From: Klebsiella aerogenes KCTC 2190
GTDB lineage: Bacteria; Pseudomonadota; Gammaproteobacteria; Enterobacterales; Enterobacteriaceae
DNA length: 64,000 bases
Assembly (NCBI RefSeq): GCF_000215745.1
Contig: NC_015663.1
Location: 1,674,001 to 1,738,000 of the forward strand
Direction: 5' to 3'
In this document: piece by piece, positions 28,865 through 45,155 of the stretch
How the letters are laid out: each line of letters opens with the position of its first letter
Position numbering within the stretch: position 1 is the stretch's first letter
Translations under genes and position numbers: made by a program
Notes under the pieces: model-generated
Told to the model about the DNA's origin: nothing
The model's input: the letters and a program-made list of their open reading frames with translations, nothing else
The model's database searches: none

Positions 28865-28869
28865 GACGT

Positions 28870-28945
28870 GCTGATATGGCTCAGTTGGTAGAGCGCACCC
28901 TTGGTAAGGGTGAGGTCCCCAGTTCGACTCTGGGTATCAGCACCA
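28870..28945 (+). tRNA. thrT: tRNA-Thr (GGT)
   Basis: 76-nt cloverleaf, anticodon GGT in CTTGGTAAG, encoded CCA; last tRNA before tufB. Confidence 0.97.
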
Positions 28946-29024
28946 CTTCTTTATCTCTCCTTCCCTGTTTCTCTCTGTTTATTGCATTCAACAAGTCGGG
29001 CATGTTGCCTGGTTGATGTGGTGA

Positions 29025-30245
<1,221 letters not shown>

Positions 30246-30276
30246 TCGCTGATAACATTTGACGCAATGCGCAATA

Positions 30277-30302
30277 AAAGGGCATCATTTGATGCCCTTT
30301 TT
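30277..30302 (+). terminator. Rho-independent terminator of tufB
   Basis: 10-bp perfect stem AAAGGGCATC/GATGCCCTTT with an ATTT loop and T-run. Confidence 0.94.
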
Positions 30303-30477
30303 GCACGCTTTCACACCAGAACCTGGCTCATCAGTGATTTTTTTTGTCATAATCATTGCTGAGACAGGCTCTGAAGAGGGCGTAAAGTCCGAAACGCAGC
30401 AGAGCATTTCGGTTTGGTCGCCTCGCATTTTATGCGGGGCGAAGATGTTTGTCTGAATTCTTGTGACAGGTTGGTTT

Positions 30478-30861
30478 ATGAGTGCGAATACCGAAGCTCA
30501 AGGGAGCGGGCGCGGCCTGGAAGCGTTGAAGTGGGTTATCGTTGCCGTGCTGCTGATTGTAGCCATCGTAGGCAACTTCCTTTATCGCGACATTATGCTG
30601 GCGATCCGTGCGCTGGCTGTGGTGATTCTTATCGCTGCTGCCGGTGGCGTCGCTCTGTTAACGACAAAAGGTAAGGCGACAGTCGCTTTCGCCCGCGAAG
30701 CGAGAACCGAAGTCCGCAAAGTGATCTGGCCGACCCGCCAGGAAACGCTGCACACCACGCTGATTGTTGCTGCCGTAACTGCAGTAATGTCACTGATCCT
30801 GTGGGGACTGGATGGTATTCTGGTTCGCCTGGTATCCTTTATCACTGGCCTGAGGTTCTGA
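30478..30861 (+). CDS. secE: Preprotein translocase subunit SecE
   Basis: Essential subunit of the SecYEG channel in the inner membrane. The ATG at 30478 ([19 protein letters not shown]) gives 127 residues and matches E. coli; five extra upstream residues are possible but unlikely. Three transmembrane segments are visible (about 19-36, 45-63 and 93-111), with the conserved [13 protein letters not shown] amphipathic segment before the last. It is followed by nusG after 1 bp. Confidence 0.97.
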   Translation: MSANTEAQGSGRGLEALKWVIVAVLLIVAIVGNFLYRDIMLAIRALAVVILIAAAGGVALLTTKGKATVAFAREARTEVRKVIWPTRQETLHTTLIVAAVTAVMSLILWGLDGILVRLVSFITGLRF

Positions 30862-30862
30862 G

Positions 30863-31408
30863 ATGTCTGAAGCTCCTAAAAAGCGCTGGTACGTCGTTCA
30901 GGCGTTTTCCGGTTTTGAAGGTCGCGTAGCTACTTCGCTGCGTGAACATATCAAATTACACAACATGGAAGAGTTGTTTGGCGAAGTCATGGTTCCAACC
31001 GAAGAAGTGGTTGAAATCCGTGGCGGCCAGCGTCGCAAAAGCGAACGCAAATTCTTCCCAGGCTACGTTCTGGTTCAGATGGTCATGAACGACGCGAGCT
31101 GGCACCTGGTGCGCAGCGTCCCGCGCGTGATGGGCTTCATCGGCGGTACTTCCGACCGTCCGGCGCCGATCAGCGACAAAGAAGTCGATGCCATCATGAA
31201 CCGTCTGCAGCAGGTTGGCGATAAGCCGCGTCCGAAAACGCTGTTTGAGCCGGGCGAAATGGTTCGCGTCAACGATGGTCCGTTTGCTGACTTTAACGGC
31301 GTTGTTGAAGAAGTGGACTACGAGAAGTCTCGCCTGAAAGTTTCCGTTTCTATCTTCGGTCGTGCGACTCCGGTAGAACTGGACTTCGGCCAGGTTGAGA
31401 AGGCGTAA
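30863..31408 (+). CDS. nusG: Transcription termination/antitermination factor NusG
   Basis: Binds RNA polymerase and links it to Rho or to ribosomal protein S10. 181 residues: NGN domain (about 1-115, with [10 protein letters not shown]) and a C-terminal KOW domain (about 125-181, with [17 protein letters not shown]). Cotranscribed with secE. Its paralogue rfaH is also in this window. Confidence 0.98.
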   Translation: MSEAPKKRWYVVQAFSGFEGRVATSLREHIKLHNMEELFGEVMVPTEEVVEIRGGQRRKSERKFFPGYVLVQMVMNDASWHLVRSVPRVMGFIGGTSDRPAPISDKEVDAIMNRLQQVGDKPRPKTLFEPGEMVRVNDGPFADFNGVVEEVDYEKSRLKVSVSIFGRATPVELDFGQVEKA

Positions 31409-31439
31409 GCCGGCGATCAAAAAAGCAGCGATTTAATCG

Positions 31440-31468
31440 TTGCATAGGGCGCGAAATTGGCATACAAT
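31440..31468 (+). promoter_or_regulatory. rplK (L11 operon) promoter
   Basis: -35 TTGCAT (31440-31445), 17-bp spacer, -10 TACAAT (31463-31468). The promoter lies inside the terminator hairpin of the preceding operon. The leader up to 31564 carries the expected L1 autogenous control region. Confidence 0.88.
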
Positions 31469-31486
31469 TTCGCGCCTTTTGTTTTT
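31448..31486 (+). terminator. Terminator of secE-nusG
   Basis: Perfect 11-bp stem GGCGCGAAATT/AATTTCGCGCC with a 7-nt loop, followed by TTTTGTTTTT. Confidence 0.9.
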
Positions 31487-31534
31487 ATGGGCCTGGCCCG
31501 TAAAACGATGTTTAATCACGGGGAGCTTCTCTGA

Positions 31535-32701
<1,167 letters not shown>

Positions 32702-32705
32702 TGCC

Positions 32706-32734
32706 TTTACGTGGGCGGTGATTTTGTCTACAAT
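32706..32734 (+). promoter_or_regulatory. rplJ (L10 operon) promoter
   Basis: -35 TTTACG (32706-32711), 17-bp spacer, -10 TACAAT (32729-32734), right after rplA. Confidence 0.8.
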
Positions 32735-32739
32735 CTTAC

Positions 32740-32992
32740 CCCCACGTTTGCTAACGAAAGTTAGCGGCTAACAGATTTGTTCGTTGGAGCCTGGCCTATC
32801 CAGGCCTCCGTCGAAGACCGCAGGTGTTTCGTAAGAAACTTAATCCCCTGCGTAGACGGTGACAGAACGCTAAGATTATTTTTTGGATACTCTGGCTTGT
32901 TTCTGCTCACCGTATTAAGACGCTCTATTCGTTGAATAGAGTGAAGTGAGTTCCAGAGCATAAGCTCTGGCAAACATCCAGGAGCAAAGCTA
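32740..32992 (+). promoter_or_regulatory. rplJL mRNA leader (L10/L12 autogenous control region)
   Basis: About 250 bp of structured non-coding leader between the promoter and rplJ. In E. coli the L10-(L12)4 complex binds here and represses rplJL translation. Several local inverted repeats are visible, for example AGCTCTGG/CCAGAGCA-type pairing around 32953-32970 next to the rplJ ribosome-binding site (CAGGAGC). Confidence 0.75.
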
Positions 32993-33490
32993 ATGGCTTT
33001 AAATCTTCAAGACAAACAAGCGATTGTTGCTGAAGTCAGCGAAGTAGCCAAAGGCGCGCTGTCTGCAGTAGTTGCGGATTCCCGTGGCGTAACTGTAGAT
33101 AAAATGACTGAACTGCGTAAAGCAGGTCGTGAAGCTGGCGTTTACATGCGTGTTGTTCGTAACACCCTGCTGCGCCGCGTCGTTGAAGGTACTCCGTTCG
33201 AGTGCCTGAAAGACACGTTTGTTGGTCCGACCCTGATTGCATACTCTATGGAACACCCGGGCGCTGCTGCTCGTCTGTTCAAAGAGTTCGCGAAAGCGAA
33301 TGCAAAATTTGAGGTCAAAGCCGCTGCCTTTGAAGGTGAGCTGATCCCGGCGTCGCAAATCGACCGCCTGGCAACTCTGCCGACCTACGAAGAAGCAATT
33401 GCACGCCTGATGGCAACCATGAAAGAAGCTTCGGCTGGCAAACTGGTTCGTACTCTGGCTGCTGTACGCGATGCGAAAGAAGCTGCTTAA
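32993..33490 (+). CDS. rplJ: 50S ribosomal protein L10
   Basis: Base of the L7/L12 stalk. 165 residues; the C-terminal helix (about 135-165) carries the L12 dimers. First gene of rplJL-rpoBC and, with L12, its translational repressor. 66 bp before rplL. Confidence 0.98.
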   Translation: MALNLQDKQAIVAEVSEVAKGALSAVVADSRGVTVDKMTELRKAGREAGVYMRVVRNTLLRRVVEGTPFECLKDTFVGPTLIAYSMEHPGAAARLFKEFAKANAKFEVKAAAFEGELIPASQIDRLATLPTYEEAIARLMATMKEASAGKLVRTLAAVRDAKEAA

Positions 33491-33556
33491 TCGCAGTTAT
33501 CTTTGTAAAGCACTCGCTTACGTATAAACTTATTCTGATATTCAGGAACAATTTAA

Positions 33557-33922
<366 letters not shown>

Positions 33923-33959
33923 GCCAACCCTTCCGGTTGCAGCCTGAGAAATTAGGCTG

Positions 33960-33991
33960 AGGCTGGTGACTTTTTAGTCACCAGCCTTTTT
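33960..33991 (+). terminator. rplL-rpoB attenuator
   Basis: 12-bp stem AGGCTGGTGACT/AGTCACCAGCCT, TTTT loop and T5 tail. In E. coli this partial terminator lets only a fraction of transcripts reach rpoBC. The remaining 255 bp to rpoB hold no gene; a GGAAAGTGTTCC-type structure and a CTGCCC/GGGCAG hairpin (34197-34213) may be RNase III or leader structures. Confidence 0.88.
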
Positions 33992-34246
33992 GCGCTGTAA
34001 GGCGCCAGTAGCATTTCACACTGTTTGACTGCTGGTTTGCCTCACAATGCTTGTTTCTATCGACGACTTAATATACTGCGACAGGTTAGGGTTCCTGGGC
34101 TGTGTAAATCGCAATGAAATGGTTTAAGCGTGATAGCAACAGGCATTGCGGAAAGTGTTCCATTTTCCGGTCAACAAAATAGTGTTGCATAAAAAACTGC
34201 CCTTTCCGGGCAGATGGGTCGACTTGTCAGCGAGCTGAGGAACCCT

Positions 34247-37200
34247 ATGGTTTACTCCTATACCGAGAAAAAACGTATTCGTAAGGATTTTGGTAAACGT
34301 CCACAAGTTCTGGATGTGCCTTATCTCCTTTCTATCCAGCTTGACTCGTTCCAGAAGTTTATCGAGCAAGATCCTGAAGGGCAGTATGGTCTGGAAGCAG
34401 CCTTCCGTTCCGTATTCCCGATTCAGAGCTACAGCGGTAATTCAGAGCTGCAGTACGTCAGCTACCGTCTGGGCGAACCTGTTTTTGATGTTAAAGAATG
34501 TCAGATCCGTGGCGTGACGTATTCCGCACCGCTGCGCGTAAAACTGCGTCTGGTGATCTACGAGCGCGAAGCGCCGGAAGGCACCGTTAAAGACATTAAA
34601 GAACAAGAAGTCTACATGGGCGAAATCCCGCTCATGACCGACAACGGTACCTTCGTTATCAACGGTACCGAGCGTGTTATCGTTTCTCAGCTGCACCGTA
34701 GCCCGGGCGTCTTCTTTGACAGTGACAAAGGTAAGACTCACTCTTCCGGTAAGGTCCTGTATAACGCACGTATCATCCCTTACCGTGGTTCCTGGCTGGA
34801 CTTCGAATTCGACCCGAAAGACAACCTGTTCGTTCGTATCGACCGTCGTCGTAAACTGCCTGCAACCATCATTCTGCGCGCGCTGAATTACACCACTGAG
34901 CAGATCCTTGACCTGTTCTTCGAGAAAGTGGTCTTTGAAATTCGCGACAACAAGCTGCAGATGGAGCTGGTACCGGAGCGTCTGCGCGGTGAAACCGCCT
35001 CCTTCGATATCGAAGCCAACGGTAAAGTGTACGTTGAGAAAGGCCGTCGTATTACCGCGCGCCATATTCGCCAGCTGGAAAAAGACGATATCAAACATAT
35101 CGAAGTTCCGGTTGAGTACATCGCGGGTAAAGTTGCTTCTAAAGACTACATCGACGAAGCGACCGGCGAACTGATCTGCCCGGCGAACATGGAGCTGAGC
35201 CTGGATCTGCTGGCTAAACTGAGCCAGTCCGGCCACAAGCGTATCGAAACGCTCTTCACCAACGATCTGGACCACGGTCCGTACATTTCTGAAACTGTAC
35301 GCGTCGACCCGACCAACGATCGTCTGAGCGCGCTGGTAGAAATCTACCGCATGATGCGCCCGGGTGAGCCGCCGACTCGTGAAGCGGCTGAAAGCCTGTT
35401 TGAGAACCTGTTCTTCTCCGAAGACCGCTACGATCTGTCCGCGGTTGGTCGTATGAAGTTCAACCGTTCTCTGCTGCGCGACGAAATCGAAGGTTCCGGT
35501 ATCCTGAGCAAAGACGACATCATTGAAGTGATGAAGAAGCTCATCGATATCCGTAACGGTAAAGGCGAAGTCGATGATATCGACCACCTCGGCAACCGTC
35601 GTATCCGTTCCGTTGGCGAAATGGCGGAAAACCAGTTCCGCGTTGGCCTGGTGCGTGTAGAGCGTGCGGTTAAAGAGCGTCTGTCTCTGGGCGATCTGGA
35701 TACCCTGATGCCTCAGGATATGATCAACGCCAAGCCGATTTCCGCAGCAGTGAAAGAGTTCTTTGGTTCCAGCCAGCTGTCCCAGTTTATGGACCAGAAC
35801 AACCCGCTGTCTGAGATTACGCACAAACGTCGTATCTCCGCACTCGGCCCAGGCGGTCTGACCCGTGAACGCGCAGGCTTTGAAGTTCGAGACGTACACC
35901 CGACTCACTACGGTCGCGTATGTCCAATCGAAACGCCTGAAGGTCCGAACATCGGTCTGATCAACTCCCTGTCCGTGTACGCACAGACTAACGAATACGG
36001 TTTCCTTGAGACCCCGTACCGTAAAGTGACCGACGGTGTTGTTACCGACGAAATTCATTACCTGTCTGCTATCGAAGAAGGTAACTACGTCATTGCTCAG
36101 GCGAACTCCAACCTGGATGACGAAGGCCACTTTGTTGAAGATCTGGTTACCTGCCGTAGTAAAGGCGAATCCAGCTTGTTCAGCCGCGACCAGGTTGACT
36201 ACATGGACGTATCCACCCAGCAGGTGGTATCCGTCGGTGCGTCCCTGATCCCGTTCCTGGAACACGATGACGCCAACCGTGCATTGATGGGTGCGAACAT
36301 GCAACGTCAGGCGGTTCCGACTCTGCGCGCTGATAAGCCGCTGGTTGGTACCGGTATGGAACGTGCTGTTGCCGTCGACTCCGGTGTTACTGCGGTAGCT
36401 AAACGTGGCGGTACCGTTCAGTACGTGGATGCTTCCCGTATCGTTATCAAAGTTAACGAAGACGAGATGTACCCGGGCGAAGCAGGTATCGACATCTATA
36501 ACCTGACCAAGTACACCCGTTCTAACCAGAACACCTGCATCAACCAGATGCCTTGCGTGTCCCTGGGCGAACCAATTGAACGCGGCGACGTCCTGGCCGA
36601 CGGCCCGTCCACCGACCTCGGTGAACTGGCGCTGGGTCAGAACATGCGCGTAGCGTTCATGCCGTGGAACGGCTACAACTTCGAAGACTCCATCCTCGTA
36701 TCCGAGCGTGTTGTCCAGGAAGACCGTTTCACCACCATCCACATTCAGGAACTGGCGTGCGTGTCCCGTGACACCAAGCTGGGGCCGGAAGAGATCACCG
36801 CTGACATCCCGAACGTGGGTGAAGCTGCGCTCTCCAAACTGGATGAATCCGGTATCGTTTATATCGGTGCGGAAGTGACCGGCGGCGACATTCTGGTTGG
36901 TAAGGTAACGCCGAAAGGTGAAACCCAGCTGACTCCGGAAGAGAAACTGCTGCGCGCGATCTTCGGTGAGAAAGCGTCTGACGTTAAAGACTCTTCTCTG
37001 CGCGTACCGAACGGTGTCTCTGGTACCGTTATCGACGTTCAGGTCTTTACCCGTGACGGCGTAGAGAAAGACAAGCGTGCGCTTGAAATCGAAGAGATGC
37101 AGCTGAAGCAGGCTAAAAAAGACCTGTCTGAAGAACTGCAGATCCTCGAAGCTGGTCTGTTCAGCCGTATTTACGCTGTGCTGGTTGCCGGTGGCGTTGA

Positions 37201-38275
37201 AGCTGACAAGCTCGACAAACTGCCTCGCGATCGCTGGCTGGAACTGGGCCTGACCGACGAAGAGAAACAAAATCAGCTGGAGCAACTGGCTGAGCAGTAT
37301 GACGAACTGAAACACGAGTTCGAGAAAAAACTCGAAGCGAAACGCCGTAAAATCACCCAAGGCGACGATCTGGCACCGGGCGTGCTGAAGATTGTTAAGG
37401 TATACCTGGCCGTTAAACGCCGTATCCAGCCTGGTGATAAGATGGCAGGTCGTCACGGTAACAAGGGTGTTATCTCTAAGATCAACCCGATCGAAGATAT
37501 GCCGCACGATGCTAACGGTACGCCGGTAGATATCGTACTGAACCCGCTGGGCGTACCGTCTCGTATGAACATCGGTCAGATCCTGGAAACTCACCTGGGT
37601 ATGGCTGCGAAAGGCATCGGCGATAAGATCAACGCCATGCTGAAACAGCAGCAAGAAGTCGCGAAACTGCGCGAATTCATCCAGCGTGCTTACGATCTGG
37701 GCGCTGACGTTCGCCAGAAAGTTGACCTGAATACCTTCAGCGATGAAGAAGTTCTGCGTCTGGCTGAAAACCTGCGTAAAGGCATGCCGATCGCAACGCC
37801 GGTATTCGACGGTGCGAAAGAAGCTGAAATCAAAGAGCTGCTGCAGCTGGGCGATCTGCCGACTTCCGGTCAGATCACTCTGTTTGACGGCCGCACCGGT
37901 GAACAGTTCGAACGTCCGGTAACCGTAGGTTACATGTACATGCTGAAACTGAACCACCTGGTCGACGACAAAATGCACGCTCGTTCCACCGGTTCTTACA
38001 GCCTGGTTACTCAGCAGCCGCTGGGTGGTAAGGCGCAGTTCGGTGGTCAGCGCTTCGGTGAGATGGAAGTGTGGGCGCTGGAAGCATACGGCGCGGCGTA
38101 CACCCTGCAGGAAATGCTCACCGTTAAGTCTGATGACGTGAACGGTCGTACCAAGATGTATAAAAACATCGTGGACGGCAACCATCAGATGGAACCGGGC
38201 ATGCCGGAATCCTTCAACGTACTGTTGAAAGAAATCCGCTCGCTGGGCATCAACATCGAACTGGAAGACGAGTAA
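34247..38275 (+). CDS. rpoB: RNA polymerase beta subunit
   Basis: Catalytic beta subunit of RNA polymerase, 1342 residues from the ATG at 34247 ([20 protein letters not shown]); the open frame extends 11 codons upstream but E. coli starts here. The rifampicin-binding segment [20 protein letters not shown] followed by [10 protein letters not shown] is wild type at the usual resistance positions (Asp516, His526, Ser531 in E. coli numbering). Codon use is strongly biased. Cotranscribed with rpoC. Confidence 0.99.
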   Translation: MVYSYTEKKRIRKDFGKRPQVLDVPYLLSIQLDSFQKFIEQDPEGQYGLEAAFRSVFPIQSYSGNSELQYVSYRLGEPVFDVKECQIRGVTYSAPLRVKLRLVIYEREAPEGTVKDIKEQEVYMGEIPLMTDNGTFVINGTERVIVSQLHRSPGVFFDSDKGKTHSSGKVLYNARIIPYRGSWLDFEFDPKDNLFVRIDRRRKLPATIILRALNYTTEQILDLFFEKVVFEIRDNKLQMELVPERLRGETASFDIEANGKVYVEKGRRITARHIRQLEKDDIKHIEVPVEYIAGKVASKDYIDEATGELICPANMELSLDLLAKLSQSGHKRIETLFTNDLDHGPYISETVRVDPTNDRLSALVEIYRMMRPGEPPTREAAESLFENLFFSEDRYDLSAVGRMKFNRSLLRDEIEGSGILSKDDIIEVMKKLIDIRNGKGEVDDIDHLGNRRIRSVGEMAENQFRVGLVRVERAVKERLSLGDLDTLMPQDMINAKPISAAVKEFFGSSQLSQFMDQNNPLSEITHKRRISALGPGGLTRERAGFEVRDVHPTHYGRVCPIETPEGPNIGLINSLSVYAQTNEYGFLETPYRKVTDGVVTDEIHYLSAIEEGNYVIAQANSNLDDEGHFVEDLVTCRSKGESSLFSRDQVDYMDVSTQQVVSVGASLIPFLEHDDANRALMGANMQRQAVPTLRADKPLVGTGMERAVAVDSGVTAVAKRGGTVQYVDASRIVIKVNEDEMYPGEAGIDIYNLTKYTRSNQNTCINQMPCVSLGEPIERGDVLADGPSTDLGELALGQNMRVAFMPWNGYNFEDSILVSERVVQEDRFTTIHIQELACVSRDTKLGPEEITADIPNVGEAALSKLDESGIVYIGAEVTGGDILVGKVTPKGETQLTPEEKLLRAIFGEKASDVKDSSLRVPNGVSGTVIDVQVFTRDGVEKDKRALEIEEMQLKQAKKDLSEELQILEAGLFSRIYAVLVAGGVEADKLDKLPRDRWLELGLTDEEKQNQLEQLAEQYDELKHEFEKKLEAKRRKITQGDDLAPGVLKIVKVYLAVKRRIQPGDKMAGRHGNKGVISKINPIEDMPHDANGTPVDIVLNPLGVPSRMNIGQILETHLGMAAKGIGDKINAMLKQQQEVAKLREFIQRAYDLGADVRQKVDLNTFSDEEVLRLAENLRKGMPIATPVFDGAKEAEIKELLQLGDLPTSGQITLFDGRTGEQFERPVTVGYMYMLKLNHLVDDKMHARSTGSYSLVTQQPLGGKAQFGGQRFGEMEVWALEAYGAAYTLQEMLTVKSDDVNGRTKMYKNIVDGNHQMEPGMPESFNVLLKEIRSLGINIELEDE

Positions 38276-38294
38276 CTCTCGCTCAAACAGGTCA

Positions 38295-38322
38295 CTGGTG
38301 CCGGGGTAAAACCCGGCGCCAG
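38295..38322 (+). repeat. Hairpin between rpoB and rpoC
   Basis: 11-bp stem CTGGTGCCGGG/CCCGGCGCCAG (one G-U pair) in the 76-bp gap, with no T-run. Probably an mRNA structure rather than a terminator. Confidence 0.7.
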
Positions 38323-38351
38323 ATTGTGCTAACTCCGACGGGAGCAAATCC

Positions 38352-42575
<4,224 letters not shown>

Positions 42576-42596
42576 TCGTTGATTCGCTAAGCGCTT

Positions 42597-42630
42597 AAAA
42601 GCCAGTCAGGTTTCCTGACTGGCTTTTTTA
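42597..42630 (+). terminator. Rho-independent terminator of rpoBC
   Basis: 14-bp stem AAAAGCCAGTCAGG/CCTGACTGGCTTTT with a TTT loop and T-run. Confidence 0.95.
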
Positions 42631-42970
42631 TTACCTGTCGATTTATCTCACCTAAAACAAATTACATTTATTTAATGTAATTGCCGCAATTAATTAGCAA
42701 ATTACACATGTCTGATAATTATCTATTTGCTATTTCTTTATGCCATCACTAATCGATGGATAAAAATTCTACATGTATCAAAAAATAGGCGCCGCAAACG
42801 CTATATAGTCAAAACACTCAAAGAATCATGTGATTACTTTTCCCCATCCTTTTCGGTTTACCGCAACTGAGGGGGGCACTGCGCCTGTTAAAAGGCAATG
42901 GAGGTGGTGAGCAAAATAAAAATAAGGCGGAGAGTATTGTCGTTATTAATGGATAGCTTCTGGGGGATGC
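42631..42970 (+). promoter_or_regulatory. Upstream region of dcuB (AT-rich, repeated CAAATTACA)
   Basis: 340 bp without a gene. The first 150 bp are very A/T-rich and hold an inverted repeat AATTACATT-N5-AATGTAATT (42660-42682) and a second copy of CAAATTACA at 42698-42706, 40 bp after the first (42658). CTGATAATTATCTA (42712-42725) weakly resembles an FNR box. E. coli dcuB is controlled by FNR, Crp, NarL and DcuR, so an anaerobic control region is likely, but no individual site can be assigned safely. Confidence 0.45.
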
Positions 42971-44311
42971 ATGGAATTTGCTATACAGCTCATCATTATC
43001 TTAATTTGTCTGTTCTACGGCGCGAAAAAGGGTGGCATTGCGCTCGGCCTTTTAGGCGGCATTGGCTTAGTTATCTTAGTTTTTGTCTTTCATCTTAAAC
43101 CAGGAAAACCGCCGGTTGATGTCATGCTGGTGATTATCGCGGTGGTGGCCGCCTCGGCGACGCTACAGGCATCCGGCGGTTTAGACGTGATGCTGCAGAT
43201 TGCCGAGAAGCTCCTGCGGCGCAACCCCAAATACGTTTCTATCGTTGCGCCATTCGTCACCTGTACGCTGACGATCCTGTGCGGTACCGGCCACGTGGTG
43301 TATACGATCCTGCCAATTATTTACGACGTAGCTATCAAAAATAATATTCGCCCGGAGCGGCCGATGGCGGCGAGCTCGATTGGCGCTCAGATGGGGATCA
43401 TTGCCAGTCCGGTTTCGGTGGCGGTGGTCTCGCTGGTGGCGATGCTCGGGAATTTTACCTTTAACGGTAAGCACCTTGAGTTTCTCGATCTACTGGCGAT
43501 AACCATTCCGTCAACGCTACTGGGGATTTTGGCGATTGGCATCTTCAGCTGGTTCCGTGGTAAGGACCTTGATAAAGACGAGACCTTCCAGGCGTTTATT
43601 GCAGTACCGGAAAACCGTCATTATGTTTATGGCGATACGGCCACGCTATTGGATAAAAAGCTGCCGACCAGCAACTGGATCGCGATGTGGATCTTCCTTG
43701 CCTCAATCGCCGTAGTGGCGCTGCTTGGCGCGTTTTCCGAACTGCGCCCGGCGTTCGATGGTAAGCCTCTCTCAATGGTACTGGTGATCCAGATGTTCAT
43801 GCTGCTCTCCGGGGCGCTTATCATCATCATTACCAAAACTAACCCGGCGTCGATTTCAAAAAATGAGGTTTTCCGCTCGGGGATGATCGCTATCGTCGCG
43901 GTGTACGGTATCGCATGGATGGCGGAAACCATGTTTGGCGCGCACATGACCGAGATTAAAGGCGTGCTCGGAGAGATGGTGAAGGAGTACCCGTGGGCCT
44001 ACGCTATCGTGCTGTTATTGGTATCGAAGTTCGTCAACTCTCAGGCGGCGGCGCTGGCGGCGATTGTCCCGGTAGCGCTGGCGATCGGCGTTGACCCGGC
44101 CTATATCGTGGCTTCCGCGCCCGCCTGCTACGGCTATTACATCCTGCCGACTTACCCAAGCGATCTGGCGGCGATTCAGTTTGACCGTTCAGGCACGACC
44201 CATATTGGCCGCTTCGTCATAAACCATAGCTTTATCCTGCCGGGATTAATTGGCGTGAGCGTTTCTTGCGTCTTTGGCTGGGTGTTCGCGGCGATGTACG
44301 GTTTTCTGTAA
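42971..44311 (+). CDS. dcuB: Anaerobic C4-dicarboxylate transporter DcuB
   Basis: Inner-membrane fumarate/succinate antiporter used in anaerobic fumarate respiration. 446 residues, the E. coli DcuB length, with near-identical stretches such as [19 protein letters not shown] and [15 protein letters not shown]; about 10-12 hydrophobic segments. The ATG at 42971 ([20 protein letters not shown]) fits the family N-terminus; GGGGGA lies just upstream. In E. coli dcuB is next to fumB and dcuSR; here it stands alone after rpoC, convergent with the PTS genes. Confidence 0.96.
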   Translation: MEFAIQLIIILICLFYGAKKGGIALGLLGGIGLVILVFVFHLKPGKPPVDVMLVIIAVVAASATLQASGGLDVMLQIAEKLLRRNPKYVSIVAPFVTCTLTILCGTGHVVYTILPIIYDVAIKNNIRPERPMAASSIGAQMGIIASPVSVAVVSLVAMLGNFTFNGKHLEFLDLLAITIPSTLLGILAIGIFSWFRGKDLDKDETFQAFIAVPENRHYVYGDTATLLDKKLPTSNWIAMWIFLASIAVVALLGAFSELRPAFDGKPLSMVLVIQMFMLLSGALIIIITKTNPASISKNEVFRSGMIAIVAVYGIAWMAETMFGAHMTEIKGVLGEMVKEYPWAYAIVLLLVSKFVNSQAAALAAIVPVALAIGVDPAYIVASAPACYGYYILPTYPSDLAAIQFDRSGTTHIGRFVINHSFILPGLIGVSVSCVFGWVFAAMYGFL

Positions 44312-44317
44312 TTGAGA

Positions 44318-44339
44318 CAGGCGCCGCTGGCGGCGCCTG
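44318..44339. terminator. Hairpin between convergent dcuB and PTS IIA
   Basis: CAGGCGCCGC-TG-GCGGCGCCTG, a perfect GC-rich palindrome in the 42-bp gap. No T-run on either side, so termination is likely but inefficient. Confidence 0.55.
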
Positions 44340-44353
44340 ATAAATCAGCGGGA

Positions 44354-44671
44354 TTATTGTGCGGGCGGCAGGCGGCGATACAGTTCGATCATATCGGTTG
44401 CTAAATCCTGAATCACCATCGCGTTCATTAGATGATCCTGGGAATGCACGGTAATCAGGTTCACCGGCAGCTTGCCGCTGCCTTCGTCCAGGCCAATAAG
44501 CTGGGTCTGGATTTTATGCGCATGCTTCACGAATTCGTGGGAGTCGGCCATAGCCTGTTCGGCGGCGGCAAAATCGCCTTTACGCGCCTGCTGCAGGGCG
44601 GTGAGGGCAGAACTGCGTGCGGAGCCGGCGTTGACCAGCAGCTCCATGATAATCGTCTCTAAATCTTCCAT
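44354..44671 (-). CDS. PTS lactose/cellobiose-family IIA protein
   Basis: Cytosolic phosphocarrier of the Lac family (LacF/ChbA-like), which passes phosphate from HPr to a IIB partner. 105 residues of mainly helical sequence. The conserved segment LITVHSQDHLM places the phospho-His at about residue 76 and the trimer metal-binding Asp at 79. It starts 3 bp after the IIB gene, so the two form an operon. No IIC permease is adjacent. The sugar is unknown; a ChbA-like diacetylchitobiose role is one possibility. Confidence 0.9.
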   Translation of the reverse strand: MEDLETIIMELLVNAGSARSSALTALQQARKGDFAAAEQAMADSHEFVKHAHKIQTQLIGLDEGSGKLPVNLITVHSQDHLMNAMVIQDLATDMIELYRRLPPAQ

Positions 44672-44674
44672 GCC

Positions 44675-44980
44675 TTACTCCATCAGCTTCAGGGCTTTAT
44701 CCAGAACGGCATCGCCTTTCATCATGCCGTAATCCATCATGTCAATAACGGCGACCTTTTTACCGACCGGGTCGGCTAGCGCCTGTAGTTTCGCCTGCTC
44801 GTACTTCACCTGTGGGCCGAGCAGGATAATATCCGCCGCGGCCAGGTTATCTTTGAACTCCGCTACCGGCACAGCTTTGATCGAGACTTCGATGCCTTTC
44901 TTTTGCGCGGCCTCTTTCATGCGTTGCACCAGCATGCTGGTGGACATTCCTGCGGCACAGCATAAAACGATATTCTTCAT
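44675..44980 (-). CDS. PTS lactose/cellobiose-family IIB protein
   Basis: Cytosolic IIB phosphotransfer protein, ChbB-like, 101 residues. The active-site loop CCAAGMSTSML begins the protein (MKNIVLCC...); by alignment with ChbB the second Cys (residue 8) is the phosphorylated one. LLGPQVKYEQ matches the family's LLGPQ segment. The frame is open further upstream to 45211, but the start at 44980 fits the family and the upstream part contains the control region. A CRP site and a LacI-family operator lie about 85-120 bp upstream. Confidence 0.9.
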   Translation of the reverse strand: MKNIVLCCAAGMSTSMLVQRMKEAAQKKGIEVSIKAVPVAEFKDNLAAADIILLGPQVKYEQAKLQALADPVGKKVAVIDMMDYGMMKGDAVLDKALKLME

Positions 44981-45063
44981 AGTTTCATCGCCCTTATGTA
45001 TGTTCCTTGATGCATCATCTTTATCGCGGGCGGCGGCGCGGCACAACCGCTTCACCATGATTG

Positions 45064-45098
45064 TGTGTAAAACATCACAAAAAATGAAACCGGTTTCA
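45064..45098 (-). promoter_or_regulatory. CRP site and LacI-family (AscG-like) operator upstream of the PTS pair
   Basis: TGTGTAAAACATCACA (45064-45079) matches the CRP consensus with one mismatch, and TGAAACCGGTTTCA (45085-45098) is a perfect 14-bp palindrome with the central CG typical of LacI/GalR-family operators. The latter equals the operator I recall for AscG of E. coli. No LacI-family gene is nearby, so the regulator must act in trans. Confidence 0.75.
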
Positions 45099-45114
45099 AT
45101 TTTGCAGCGGCCGA

Positions 45115-45140
45115 GATAAAAAAGCCCGCAAAAGCGGGCT
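45115..45140 (-). terminator. Terminator of the GGDEF gene
   Basis: Stem AGCCCGC/GCGGGCT (45123-45140) with a 4-nt loop; the A-run at 45117-45123 reads as T-run on the minus strand. It separates the GGDEF gene from the PTS unit. Confidence 0.88.
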
Positions 45141-45155
45141 ATCAGGGAGTTGTGC

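Noticed and set aside
35790..35880. Possible rifampicin-resistance changes in rpoB
   Set aside because: The resistance region reads as wild type at the usual positions.
42898..43098. Short open frame with a strong GGAGGT site overlapping the dcuB start
   Set aside because: Its product runs out of frame through dcuB and looks random. It might couple translation, but nothing supports a real gene.
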